Positions 8,272 through 16,639 of a DNA stretch of 64,000 nucleotides are shown piece by piece (positions within the stretch are counted from its first letter, which is position 1; each line of letters starts with the position of its first letter). Position numbers and translations under genes: made by a program. The notes under the pieces are model-generated. The model did not search any database and had not been told where the DNA came from. It saw only the letters and a list, made by a program, of their open reading frames with translations. The stretch comes from JANQJA01 sp047947185 (GTDB taxonomy: Bacteria > Pseudomonadota > Gammaproteobacteria > Pseudomonadales > Azotimanducaceae), in assembly GCA_047947185.1 (NCBI GenBank), contig CP170502.1, forward strand, positions 186,001-250,000, written 5' to 3'.

Positions 8272-9417
8272 ATGAGTGATGTATATGTAGTTGGCGTCGA
8301 CATGATCAAGTTCGGTCGGTTCCCCGACAAGACGGTACCGGAGATTGGTGCCCAGGCGGCGCTGATGGCGCTGGATGATGCAGGCCTGACCATCAAGGAC
8401 ATGCAGGCACTTTACTGCGGTAACCTGGGGCAGGCGAATGCCATGGTAGGCCAGCGCATCCTGCAGGAGATAGGGCAGACAGGAATTGGTGTGGTGAACT
8501 GTGCCAATGCCTGTGCCACCGGGGCAACCGCTTTTCGGGAAGCCTGGATGTCAATCAAGGCGGGTGTTAACGACGTGGTGCTGGCTGTTGGGGTTGAACA
8601 GATGGGCCGGGGTCTCTTAGGCGGCGGCGGTGGCGGCAGTGGCATTCCCAAGGAGGGTCTGCTCGGGTCTGGCACCATGCCGGCGGTGTTTGCTGAGGCT
8701 GGTATGGAACACGCCCGCAAGTATGGCACCACGTTTGAGCAGTTTGCCAAGGTGTCAGTCAAGAACCATCACCACTCCACGCTGAATCCGAAGGCGATGT
8801 ACCAGATTGAGACACCGCTGGATGTGGTAATGAACGCGGAAATGATCTCTTACCCGAATACCAAGCTGATGTGTTCAGTGAATGTTGACGGTTCGGCCGC
8901 GGCTGTACTCATGTCCGAGAAAAAGGCAAAAGAGCTTGGGCTGATGTCCCGTGCGGTGAAAGTACGGGCCTCTGTCCTGACCAGCGATCCCTTCTCGGAT
9001 CGGGACCTGACCATGCCTGATGTCAATCAGCTCACCCGAAATGCCGCGGCAAAAGCCTATGAAATGGCAGGCCTGGGGCCGGACGACATTGATCTTGTTG
9101 AACTGCATGACTGTTTTGCGACAGCGGAGATTCTCCACTATGAGAATCTTGGCCTGTGCAAGGACGGTGAAGCAGGGCGGATGATTGACGAGGGTGAAGT
9201 GGCGCTTGGTGGTCGCATACCCGTTAATGTGTCGGGTGGCCTCCTGTCCAAGGGACACCCCCTGGGCGCAACCGGTATTGCCAACATTTATGAGGTGGCT
9301 ACCCATCTGCGTGGTGAGGCAGACAAGCGCCAGGTTGAGGGGGCCAGGATTGGTATGACTCACGTGATTGGCCTGGGCAGTGCCTGCGCCATCCACATCC
9401 TGGAAAAAGTCGCCTGA
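8272..9417 (+). CDS. SCP2/lipid-transfer-type thiolase
   Basis: A 381-residue thiolase of the SCP-x type. The nucleophile lies in NCANACATG (Cys81), ELHDCFATAE forms the oxyanion region and GHPLGATG supplies the C-terminal His. Both catalytic residues missing in Ltp2-type aldolases are present, so C-C cleavage or formation on beta-ketoacyl-CoA is expected. A strong AAGGAGG precedes the ATG. Together with the DUF35 gene it probably acts on branched or steroid-like acyl chains, though that substrate is inferred. A strong intrinsic terminator follows. Confidence 0.85.
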   Translation: MSDVYVVGVDMIKFGRFPDKTVPEIGAQAALMALDDAGLTIKDMQALYCGNLGQANAMVGQRILQEIGQTGIGVVNCANACATGATAFREAWMSIKAGVNDVVLAVGVEQMGRGLLGGGGGGSGIPKEGLLGSGTMPAVFAEAGMEHARKYGTTFEQFAKVSVKNHHHSTLNPKAMYQIETPLDVVMNAEMISYPNTKLMCSVNVDGSAAAVLMSEKKAKELGLMSRAVKVRASVLTSDPFSDRDLTMPDVNQLTRNAAAKAYEMAGLGPDDIDLVELHDCFATAEILHYENLGLCKDGEAGRMIDEGEVALGGRIPVNVSGGLLSKGHPLGATGIANIYEVATHLRGEADKRQVEGARIGMTHVIGLGSACAIHILEKVA

Positions 9418-9433
9418 TTCCTGCCACTGGAAG

Positions 9434-9472
9434 CGCCTGCATTCGACGCCAATCGTTGAATGCAGGCGTTTT
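9434..9472 (+). terminator. Intrinsic terminator after the thiolase gene
   Basis: An 11-bp perfect stem (CGCCTGCATTC/GAATGCAGGCG) extends inward by four more pairs, one G-T, to a five-base loop. It is followed at once by TTTT. It lies 17 nt after the thiolase stop, ends the DUF35-thiolase unit and leaves the next gene to its own promoter or to readthrough. Confidence 0.85.
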
Positions 9473-9481
9473 GTGTATCCC

Positions 9482-9970
9482 ATGCGAATTGGTGTTGTCT
9501 CCGACACGCACAACAACCTGAAGAATGTGCGCCGTATTGTTGAACTGTTCAACGAGACGGGGGTAGAGCGTGTCATCCACACGGGTGACATTACCCAGGC
9601 CAAGACAGTCCAGGCGTTTGCTGCCCTGCAGGCACCACTCTACGGTGTGTTTGGCAATAATGACCAGGGTGAGCTTGTTGAACTCCATGAGGCAGCAGGT
9701 GATCTTGGCTTTCACTTTGTCCAGCCCCCCTTGCCGCTGACCTGGGCGGGACGACGAATTGTGGTGGTGCATGATCCGCTGGAACTGGAGATGGTCCAAC
9801 TGCATGACTATGACCTGGTGCTGCACGGTCATACGCATCGCCTGACGATAGAATTTGCCGGCCAGCGTCTGACGTTTAATCCTGGTGAAAGCGCCGGCAT
9901 GATGACGGGATACAATGCGGTGGGCATTGTTGATCTTGTTGCATTGCAACCTGAAATTCTGAACTTCTAG
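9482..9970 (+). CDS. YfcE/MJ0936-type metallophosphoesterase
   Basis: A 162-residue calcineurin-like phosphoesterase. The five metal-binding blocks can be seen: SDTHNN (residue 8), HTGDIT, GNNDQ, VVHDP and HGHTHR. Family members hydrolyse phosphodiesters with Mn or Ni; the physiological substrate is generally unknown. The ATG at 9482 begins the conserved MRIGVVSDTH. The ribosome-binding site is weak and the gene starts only 10 nt after the terminator of the thiolase unit. Confidence 0.85.
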   Translation: MRIGVVSDTHNNLKNVRRIVELFNETGVERVIHTGDITQAKTVQAFAALQAPLYGVFGNNDQGELVELHEAAGDLGFHFVQPPLPLTWAGRRIVVVHDPLELEMVQLHDYDLVLHGHTHRLTIEFAGQRLTFNPGESAGMMTGYNAVGIVDLVALQPEILNF

Positions 9971-10118
9971 CGGTTATCCCAGGGTTCCGGCGAGAATCAC
10001 TCGCCCGCATATTTGTGCATAACTTATCGGTATGTCACATTCCATCCGCCGACCAAGGATGTAGTATTGCCTTGCGTTAGCAGAATAACAAAACCGAAGA
10101 ACAATTGAGGATTTGCAT

Positions 10119-11342
10119 ATGATGGATTTGGCTATTCCCGATCGACTGGTGCCGGTGCGAGACAAGATTGACAAGTTTGTGCGGGAGAAAATTGACCCGG
10201 TCACCGACGAATATTTTGAGCAAATTGGCGTGGGTGGTGATCGCTGGACGCTCAATGATCGGCAGACTGAAATCATGGAAGGTCTGAAGGCAGAGGCAAA
10301 AGAAGCCGGCTTGTGGAACTTCTTCCTGCCGGAAAGCCAGGGTGGTGCCGGCGTGTCGAACCTGGAATATGCGCACCTCGCAGAAGTCATGGCGCGTAAT
10401 CCAATTGCGTCGGAAGTGTTCAACTGCGCCGCGCCTGACACGGGCAATATGGAGGTGCTGGAGCGCTACGGTTCTGAGGAGCAGAAGAAGCAGTGGCTGG
10501 AGCCTTTGCTTGAAGGCAAGATTCGTTCAGCTTTTGCGATGACAGAACCGCATGTGGCTTCATCTGATGCCACCAATATAGCCACATCTGCTGTGCTGGA
10601 TGGCGATGAGTGGGTGATCAATGGCGAAAAACACTACATCTCGGGCGCCGGTGACTCACGCTGCAAAATCATGATCACCATGGTTGTCACCAATCCGGAT
10701 GCACCGAAACACCTGCGCCAGTCCCAGATTCTGGTGCCCATCGACAATCCGGGCGTCGAGATTGTTCGGCCGATGTATGTCTTTGGTCGGGACGACGCAC
10801 CCCATGGGCACATGCACATCAAGTTTACTGACTGTCGGGTGCCCAAGGAAAACATCATCCTGGGCGAGGGCAGGGGCTTCGAGATCAGCCAGGGGCGCCT
10901 TGGTCCAGGCCGAATCCACCATTGCATGCGTTCAATTGGTGTGGCCGAACGGGCGCTGGAATTGTTGTGCAAACGTGCGCTGTCGCGAACGGCGTTCGGC
11001 AAGCCGCTGGCAGAACTGGGTGGCAACTATGACATTATTGCCGATTCCCGTATCGAGCTTGATATGTGTCGCCTGGCTGTGCTTCACGCGGCTTACATGA
11101 TGGACACCGTCGGCAACAAGGAAGCACGCAAGTACATCTCAGCCATCAAGGTTGCTGTACCCAACATGACGCTGAAAATCATCGACCGGGCAATCCAGAT
11201 TCACGGTGCGCTGGGTGTGTCCCAGGATACTCCCCTGCCTGGTATGTGGATGGGCCAGCGAACCTTGCGACTGGCTGATGGGCCTGATGAGGTTCACCGT
11301 CGAGTAATCGCACGGGAGGAACTCAAGAAATACCAGGGCTGA
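10119..11342 (+). CDS. Acyl-CoA dehydrogenase (ACAD11-like)
   Basis: A 407-residue FAD-dependent acyl-CoA dehydrogenase of full length. The N-terminal helical domain (from DRLVPVRDKIDKF) is followed by the flavin-contact motif AFAMTEPHVASSDATN and the C-terminal IQIHGALGVSQDTPL typical of ACAD10/11-like enzymes. It introduces an alpha-beta double bond into an acyl-CoA. TTGAGG precedes the ATG at 10119 by 8 nt; ATG 10122 is also possible. An intrinsic terminator follows. Confidence 0.88.
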   Translation: MMDLAIPDRLVPVRDKIDKFVREKIDPVTDEYFEQIGVGGDRWTLNDRQTEIMEGLKAEAKEAGLWNFFLPESQGGAGVSNLEYAHLAEVMARNPIASEVFNCAAPDTGNMEVLERYGSEEQKKQWLEPLLEGKIRSAFAMTEPHVASSDATNIATSAVLDGDEWVINGEKHYISGAGDSRCKIMITMVVTNPDAPKHLRQSQILVPIDNPGVEIVRPMYVFGRDDAPHGHMHIKFTDCRVPKENIILGEGRGFEISQGRLGPGRIHHCMRSIGVAERALELLCKRALSRTAFGKPLAELGGNYDIIADSRIELDMCRLAVLHAAYMMDTVGNKEARKYISAIKVAVPNMTLKIIDRAIQIHGALGVSQDTPLPGMWMGQRTLRLADGPDEVHRRVIAREELKKYQG

Positions 11343-11440
11343 ACCTTATAAGTTCTTGAGGTTTGTTATTTATCCCATTGATAGTAAAAAAGTTTTTCTC
11401 CTAATAAGAGTGCTTTTTTATAGGGTCAGGTCATGCCGGC

Positions 11441-11474
11441 AGCCCAGACGCATCAGTTGCGTTTGGGCTGTTTT
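11441..11474 (+). terminator. Intrinsic terminator after acyl-CoA dehydrogenase gene
   Basis: A 12-bp stem (AGCCCAGACGCA/TGCGTTTGGGCT, one G-T pair) closes a TCAGT loop and is followed by GTTTT. It lies about 100 nt after the acyl-CoA dehydrogenase stop, in an AT-rich gap that also contains GTAAAAAAGTTTTTC, and separates that gene from the exported-protein operon. Confidence 0.8.
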
Positions 11475-11515
11475 CCCGCTTAAATAACTTTTTCATTGCG
11501 AAGGAAGACAAGACG

Positions 11516-12385
11516 TTGATCTTGTTTACCCGGTTTCTTTGCCTTGCCCTGTTGGGTTTGCTGTCTCCATTGGTCAGCAGCGCCGCTGACGTCCCGTTCC
11601 AGACAACCCTTGATGTGGTGTACGGCGACGCATCGCGCCCGGACAGGACGCTGCAGTCGCTGGATATCTATTGGAAAGACAATTCCCGCAAACGTCCCGT
11701 GGTCGTTTACCTGCACGATGGTGGCTGGGCTTTTGGTGACAAGCGAGACGTACACCTGAAACCACGCTTTTTCGCCCTGCATGACATGGCCTTTGTCAGC
11801 ATGAACTATCGGCTGCGCTGGGAATATACCCTTTATGACCAGCTCACGGACCTGGTGGCTGTGGTGGCATGGGTGAAAGATAACGAAGCCCGTTATGGTC
11901 TGGACAGCACCCGGGTTGTCCTGATGGGCCATGGTGCGGGTGCACACATTGCTGCCATGGTGGGTACCGACCCTGCCTACCTGGCTTCAGCAGGTCTCTC
12001 GCTGGCGAACATCAGGAGTGTTGTCAGTATTGATTCCGCCAGTTTCGATATTGTCCGCCTGATGGAAGAACAGGGCAGCTATATTGAACGCCGTCGCCAT
12101 CGTGTTGTTTTTGGCGAGGATCCCGCGGTCTGGGCTGCCTCGTCACCCATAACCCATGTTGCTCCGGGCAAGGGAATCCCGCCTTTTGCGCTATTGTATG
12201 TTGCTGACAGCCCGACCACTGCCGACCAGGCGAGGTCCTTCTCCCGGGCATTACGCACGGCTGATGTGAACGTGGTCATGATCCCTGGCAATGACAAGAC
12301 AACCCAGACCATTGACCAGGACCTGGGCAGTGAACGGGACGCACCCACGCTGGCCCTGATCGCATTTATTCGCGCGACCCTCTAG
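11516..12385 (+). CDS. Exported alpha/beta hydrolase-like protein lacking catalytic Ser and His
   Basis: A 289-residue protein with a signal peptide (residues 1-23) and the esterase/kynurenine-formamidase fold: HDGGWAFGD oxyanion loop at 67-75 and a nucleophile elbow at 138-142. The elbow reads GHGAG instead of GHSAG, so the Ser is Gly140 (GGT, one base from AGT). The catalytic His region (PGxxH..I..DLG) reads PGNDKTTQTIDQDLG, with Lys261 in place of His. It is probably a non-catalytic binding protein. A TTG start follows AAGGAAG. Its stop abuts the next exported gene. Confidence 0.7.
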   Translation: MILFTRFLCLALLGLLSPLVSSAADVPFQTTLDVVYGDASRPDRTLQSLDIYWKDNSRKRPVVVYLHDGGWAFGDKRDVHLKPRFFALHDMAFVSMNYRLRWEYTLYDQLTDLVAVVAWVKDNEARYGLDSTRVVLMGHGAGAHIAAMVGTDPAYLASAGLSLANIRSVVSIDSASFDIVRLMEEQGSYIERRRHRVVFGEDPAVWAASSPITHVAPGKGIPPFALLYVADSPTTADQARSFSRALRTADVNVVMIPGNDKTTQTIDQDLGSERDAPTLALIAFIRATL

Positions 12386-12393
12386 TGGTGCGG

Positions 12394-14787
12394 ATGTTGG
12401 CCTGGCTCAAGCTTTTTCCCCGCTGGTGGCTGCTCCTGTGCCTGCTCGGTACAGGTCAGGGGGTCTTTGCCCTTTCTGCGAGTGATGTGATCAACCAGGG
12501 TAATCTGCTGGCCGAGGAGGCCCAGACTACTGCTATGGCGGGCATGACGATACCAGCTGGCCTGTTTCCTGCCGCCAGCCTGGCGCAGGAAGTCACGGAT
12601 GCGTTTACGCCGGAAGAATTGGCTCGGGTATCCAGTCAGGTGGCGGGATATCTCGCAGAATTGCGGCTCCTGGCAGAGTCGCCGAACGCGGCGGGTGTGA
12701 CCCGGTTGCTGACAGCAGGCCCGCTGGTTGCGGGAAGCCGGCATACCATCACCCAGGTCTTCGAAGTTCCGCAGACCCTGGGTCCTGGTGCGGCCATCAG
12801 GCTGGGCGCGAGCGCTGTGTCCCGACAACATGAATTTCCTGGAGAACCAGGCTATGTCAGCCTGTCTGCAGATGGTGTGAACTTCACTGCAAGCACACTC
12901 GTTGATGTCGGCATCGCGGGCAGCCTGCAGGGACCGGTCGCGGAGACCGTGTTCGAAGTGACCGAAGGTGAGCTCCGGTCCGGGGGTCGGTTAACCCTTA
13001 GTTACCAGTCGCTGGATGTCCCCGTGACGGCGCCAATGAAACTGCGCCTGCCCCTGCAGGTGAGATTTTCGCCGGACGCCTACTGGTTGCATGTGCCGGG
13101 TGATGAACTTCTGGTGGTGCCCGGTCCGGCAGCGCGGTTGGCTCTACGGGCGCCTGAGCGGGTGATGACCGGTTCTCCTTTTGTGGTTGGACTTCGGCTG
13201 GAAGACCAGTTCGGTAACCTTGCTGCTGGCAATTTGCCCTCGCTTGAAGTGCTGCTGAATGGGGCTTTTGTGGCCCGCGTGCCCGCTGGCGCGGATCCGA
13301 CGCCAGTCTTCAACCTGACCCTGGACCAGGCGGGCCCCGGTGACATCCAGGTGCGATCATCGGGTGGTGGCCTGGTGGCAGACCTGCGCGTTGAGGCCAC
13401 TTCTGCTGTTGCAAATTTGACCCGGTGGCCGCTGCTGTTCATACAGACCACGCTGAGTGGCGGCAGACAGGCAGCCGCAGAATTGATCGGTTCTTACGCC
13501 AATGCAGCGGACGGGATTCTTATCACCGAAAATGATGCTTTCCTGGACGATACCGCCTGGCAAAACCGCCCAGCGCAGTCAATTGACGGTTTTGTGCGGA
13601 GTGCCAACGTGCGCAGCGGTGGTCAGCAGGTTGTGCTGGCACGCGACCGGGTGTTGCTGGACGGCGCACCCAGGCGCGAATTGCCTTCACCACCAGCGTT
13701 GCGGGCTTTTGTGGCGGAGTCTGATGCCCTGGTGGTTGCCTTGCCTGAGGTGCCGACACCCGCGGCAATGCTGGATGTCAGGGCCACCCGCCTGGTTGCG
13801 ATCAAAGCTGGTGATGGTACGTTTGAATGGTATGGCAACCGGCTTGCAGCCGCAGGTTTCAGGGTAGGATTTGTGGGCTCCCCATTTGGTCATGCGCCAC
13901 AGGTGGGCCGCCTGGCAACCACCGGTCGCACCGCGGTCACTTTGCTGCCCGGCGAGTCCCTGTTTGATGGCCTGCTAAAACGACCTACCTGGGTAACCTC
14001 TGGGCCGACCATTTCCCTGGATATGCAGTTGAATGGCACAGAACCCCGTGGTCGTGCCACATCGAGTGAAATGCGCCAGATAACCGGCCAGGTGCGCGGC
14101 ACCGCGCCCATCCAGACCATTGAACTGGTTCGCAATGGCGAAGTGATTGCGGTACGGCGCTATGCCAGAAATCCCGCAAGTCGCAGAGTGAAACTGACCT
14201 TCTTCTCCAGCAGCGAGCCTCTTGATGGCAAGACTGATGTGCCGAGAAATGGCAGGGAGTGGATCGGATTCCTGCAGGTGACAGGTGCAGAGATTGCGTC
14301 CCTGGATGCGAGCAATTTCCGAAATCGTGCAAGGCAGGCAGCAACCATCAATCCCTCCCTGGCCAATCGGGTCGACTTTATTACCTGGACCCGGGGTCAC
14401 CCCAGCAGTATCGATGTTGATCTCGCCCCGACCGACACCGAAGATGACACTTCTGTGTTGCTCGAATTGTCCCTGGCCGGTGGGTTTGAAGACGCGGCGC
14501 AACTGGGGCTGGGTCGCCCGCCCGCTGTCATTCCGCCGGCGCGGATGCTGTTTGACCTGGCAGAACTGAAGGCGGGCCCGGTGATCCGCCAGTACCCGGT
14601 GAGCGGCTACCAGGATATGGTTGTTGCAGATCTTGTGGACCCAAATGTGCCGCGTGAGGTGGATTTTGAATTTGTCGATCGGCGTGAGTCTGGTGAGGGT
14701 GATTACTATTACGTCAGGGTTACCCAGGCTGATGATCATATGGCGTGGAGCAGCCCGGTGTATGTGGGCGGCTTTGATCTGCGCTAA
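12394..14787 (+). CDS. Exported degenerate PHP/DUF3604-like protein
   Basis: A 797-residue protein with a signal peptide (LAWLKLFPRWWLLLCLLG). Its second half follows DUF3604-type PHP proteins: the C-terminal YYYVRVTQADDHMAWSSPV, the GTAPIQTIELVRNGEV block and the WVTSGPTISLDMQLNG segment. The PHP metal motifs are degraded: the GDLHxHT strand is replaced near residue 347, itDHD reads ITEND (about 376) and SSDNH reads SPFGH (about 495). A metal-dependent hydrolase role is therefore unlikely. GTG codons at 12385 and 12388 are alternative starts. It is coupled to both neighbours. Confidence 0.6.
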   Translation: MLAWLKLFPRWWLLLCLLGTGQGVFALSASDVINQGNLLAEEAQTTAMAGMTIPAGLFPAASLAQEVTDAFTPEELARVSSQVAGYLAELRLLAESPNAAGVTRLLTAGPLVAGSRHTITQVFEVPQTLGPGAAIRLGASAVSRQHEFPGEPGYVSLSADGVNFTASTLVDVGIAGSLQGPVAETVFEVTEGELRSGGRLTLSYQSLDVPVTAPMKLRLPLQVRFSPDAYWLHVPGDELLVVPGPAARLALRAPERVMTGSPFVVGLRLEDQFGNLAAGNLPSLEVLLNGAFVARVPAGADPTPVFNLTLDQAGPGDIQVRSSGGGLVADLRVEATSAVANLTRWPLLFIQTTLSGGRQAAAELIGSYANAADGILITENDAFLDDTAWQNRPAQSIDGFVRSANVRSGGQQVVLARDRVLLDGAPRRELPSPPALRAFVAESDALVVALPEVPTPAAMLDVRATRLVAIKAGDGTFEWYGNRLAAAGFRVGFVGSPFGHAPQVGRLATTGRTAVTLLPGESLFDGLLKRPTWVTSGPTISLDMQLNGTEPRGRATSSEMRQITGQVRGTAPIQTIELVRNGEVIAVRRYARNPASRRVKLTFFSSSEPLDGKTDVPRNGREWIGFLQVTGAEIASLDASNFRNRARQAATINPSLANRVDFITWTRGHPSSIDVDLAPTDTEDDTSVLLELSLAGGFEDAAQLGLGRPPAVIPPARMLFDLAELKAGPVIRQYPVSGYQDMVVADLVDPNVPREVDFEFVDRRESGEGDYYYVRVTQADDHMAWSSPVYVGGFDLR

Positions 14788-14788
14788 C

Positions 14789-15691
14789 GTGAGACGGTGT
14801 CTTGCCGTCCTGCTGGTGTTGGTTGGCTGGCCCGCCACGGCGGGCGAGGGTATTTCCCTCTGGCGGGTACAAAGCCCGACGGCTGAGGTCTACCTGTTGG
14901 GTTCCCTGCATGCGCTCAGGGAAACGGATTACCCGCTGCCGATTGCCATCGAGCAGGCGCTGGCCAGCGCAACTGAAGTCACGTTTGAGGTAAACCTGAA
15001 CGACGTCTCACAGGGTGACCTGGTTGACGTAATGCAGCGTTACGCCTATCTGACCGATGGCCAGACACTGGATTCCCTGCTCACGGCTGATACCCTGCGT
15101 GCCCTCCGGCAGTACCTGGCTGACCACGCGATCCCCTTCGAACGTATAAATGACCTCAGGCCCTGGTACCTGTCTGTCACCCTTGGCCTGGGTGAGATGC
15201 TGCGTCTCGGCTTTCGGCCCGAACTGGGCGTGGACCGGTTCCTGATGAAACGCGCGGCCGGGCTCGGCAAAAAGGTAGTTGGGCTCGAGTCTCTGGAAGA
15301 GCAGGTTCAGGTGATTGCGAGTGATCCACCCGCGCTGGCAGACGCGTCGCTGCGCGCTACGCTGGAGGACCTGCCACGCCTGCCGCGACAGATTATTGGG
15401 CTGTTCAGTGCCTGGTCTACCGGTGATGCAGAGGGTTTGTACCGGCTCTCCATTGCCACCATGGCGTCCCGGCCGGAGCTTGCACCCCAGATGGAACGGG
15501 TGATCTTCTCCCGTAACCGCACCATGACCGCAGCGATTGAAGGGCTGCTTGCGCGCCAGGGCACCTTTATGGTGGTTGTGGGTGCCATGCACCTGGGTGG
15601 TGCCCAGGGTGTACTCAGGGCCCTCGAGCGGGACTACAGGATTACCCAGGCGACAGCGGAGGGAGACTACATCGCTCTTGACTCTCCTTAA
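14789..15691 (+). CDS. TraB/GumN family exported protein
   Basis: A 300-residue protein. A GTG at 14789 gives an N-terminal signal peptide (RRCLAVLLVLVGWPATAGEG) and starts two bases after the upstream stop; earlier in-frame starts lie inside the upstream gene. The TraB/GumN signatures are intact: GSLHALRETDYPLP near residue 35 and VGAMHLGG near residue 271. This family is linked to a Tiki-like metalloprotease fold, but its bacterial role is mostly unknown. It is the last gene of the exported trio and the only one whose conserved residues look complete. Confidence 0.8.
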   Translation: MRRCLAVLLVLVGWPATAGEGISLWRVQSPTAEVYLLGSLHALRETDYPLPIAIEQALASATEVTFEVNLNDVSQGDLVDVMQRYAYLTDGQTLDSLLTADTLRALRQYLADHAIPFERINDLRPWYLSVTLGLGEMLRLGFRPELGVDRFLMKRAAGLGKKVVGLESLEEQVQVIASDPPALADASLRATLEDLPRLPRQIIGLFSAWSTGDAEGLYRLSIATMASRPELAPQMERVIFSRNRTMTAAIEGLLARQGTFMVVVGAMHLGGAQGVLRALERDYRITQATAEGDYIALDSP

Positions 15692-15798
15692 AAAACATTA
15701 GGTTATCGATTATTATTAATGTCGTTTGAGAAACAGGATGAGGTTGTGTCGGTTGCCCTTTCACCGTATCCTGCAGAACAGATGATGACAATCAGGGA

Positions 15799-16230
15799 AT
15801 GGACAACATGAAGTATCTTCACACAATGGTCAGGGTCAAGGACGTTGACGCATCCATCGATTTCTACTGCAACAAGCTCGGTCTCGTTGAACTGCGTCGA
15901 ATTGATAATGAAGGTGGACGTTTCACTCTCGTGTTTCTGGCCGCACCGGGTGATGAATCTGCCCAGATAGAACTGACACACAACTGGGACGGTGACGATC
16001 TGGGTAAAGGGAGTCGCAACTTTGGGCACCTGGCTTATTCGGTACCCGACATCTACGAGACCTGCCAGCGCCTCATGGACGGTGGTGTAACCATAAATCG
16101 TCCACCTCGGGATGGCAGGATGGCATTTGTTCGATCACCGGACAATATCTCTATCGAAATCCTCCAGGCAGGCGCCGCGTTACCACCCGCCGAGCCCTGG
16201 CAATCCATGGAGAACACCGGCGAATGGTGA
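15799..16230 (+). CDS. Glyoxalase I-like VOC-fold protein
   Basis: A 143-residue protein with two beta-alpha-beta-beta-beta modules. Features of lactoylglutathione lyase are clear: MVRVKDVDASIDFYCNKLG at the N-terminus, a first-module Glu (QIELTHNW), the His in FGHLAYSV and the C-terminal Glu in ISIEIL. Those residues are the usual Ni/Zn ligands of GloA, so methylglyoxal-glutathione isomerisation is plausible. It is preceded by about 107 nt of AT-rich sequence and is followed by the GYD genes. Confidence 0.8.
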   Translation: MDNMKYLHTMVRVKDVDASIDFYCNKLGLVELRRIDNEGGRFTLVFLAAPGDESAQIELTHNWDGDDLGKGSRNFGHLAYSVPDIYETCQRLMDGGVTINRPPRDGRMAFVRSPDNISIEILQAGAALPPAEPWQSMENTGEW

Positions 16231-16319
16231 GCATTGCCTGTGTCCCGGGATTGCTGTAAAAGTCGTCACAATAAAAATAACAGGCAGGCTTGGCCTGCAC
16301 CACCCGGAGAAACCTGCCT

Positions 16320-16625
16320 ATGGCTACCTATATCATGCTGAGCACCCTGACAGATGAGGGACGAAGAACGCTGAAAGAGCGCCCGGAACGGCTTCAGGAG
16401 GTCAACAAGGAAATTGAGTCCATGGGTGCCAGGGTTACATCCCAGTTTGCGGTGATGGGCGGTTACGATTTCGTCAACATTATCGAAGCACCGACCAATG
16501 AAATCATGGCCAGGCTGGCGGTGGAGCTGGGTTCCAGGGGTACAATCAAGATCATGACCCTGCCTGCCATACCGGTGAATGAGTTTGTTGACATGCTGGC
16601 GGGCAAATCGCCGGGAGGGACCTGA
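16320..16625 (+). CDS. Stand-alone GYD-domain protein
   Basis: A 101-residue protein of the GYD family, a ferredoxin-like fold named for the motif seen here as MGGYDFVNIIEAPTN (about residues 45-60). The opening ATYIMLSTLTDEG strand is also typical. The family is often involved in small-molecule sensing, but has no firm function. ATG 16320 follows GGAGA. It lies 14 nt before a gene whose N-terminus is a second, diverged GYD domain, so the two are probably paralogous modules working together. Confidence 0.8.
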   Translation: MATYIMLSTLTDEGRRTLKERPERLQEVNKEIESMGARVTSQFAVMGGYDFVNIIEAPTNEIMARLAVELGSRGTIKIMTLPAIPVNEFVDMLAGKSPGGT

Positions 16626-16639
16626 GGGAGCGTCGACAG

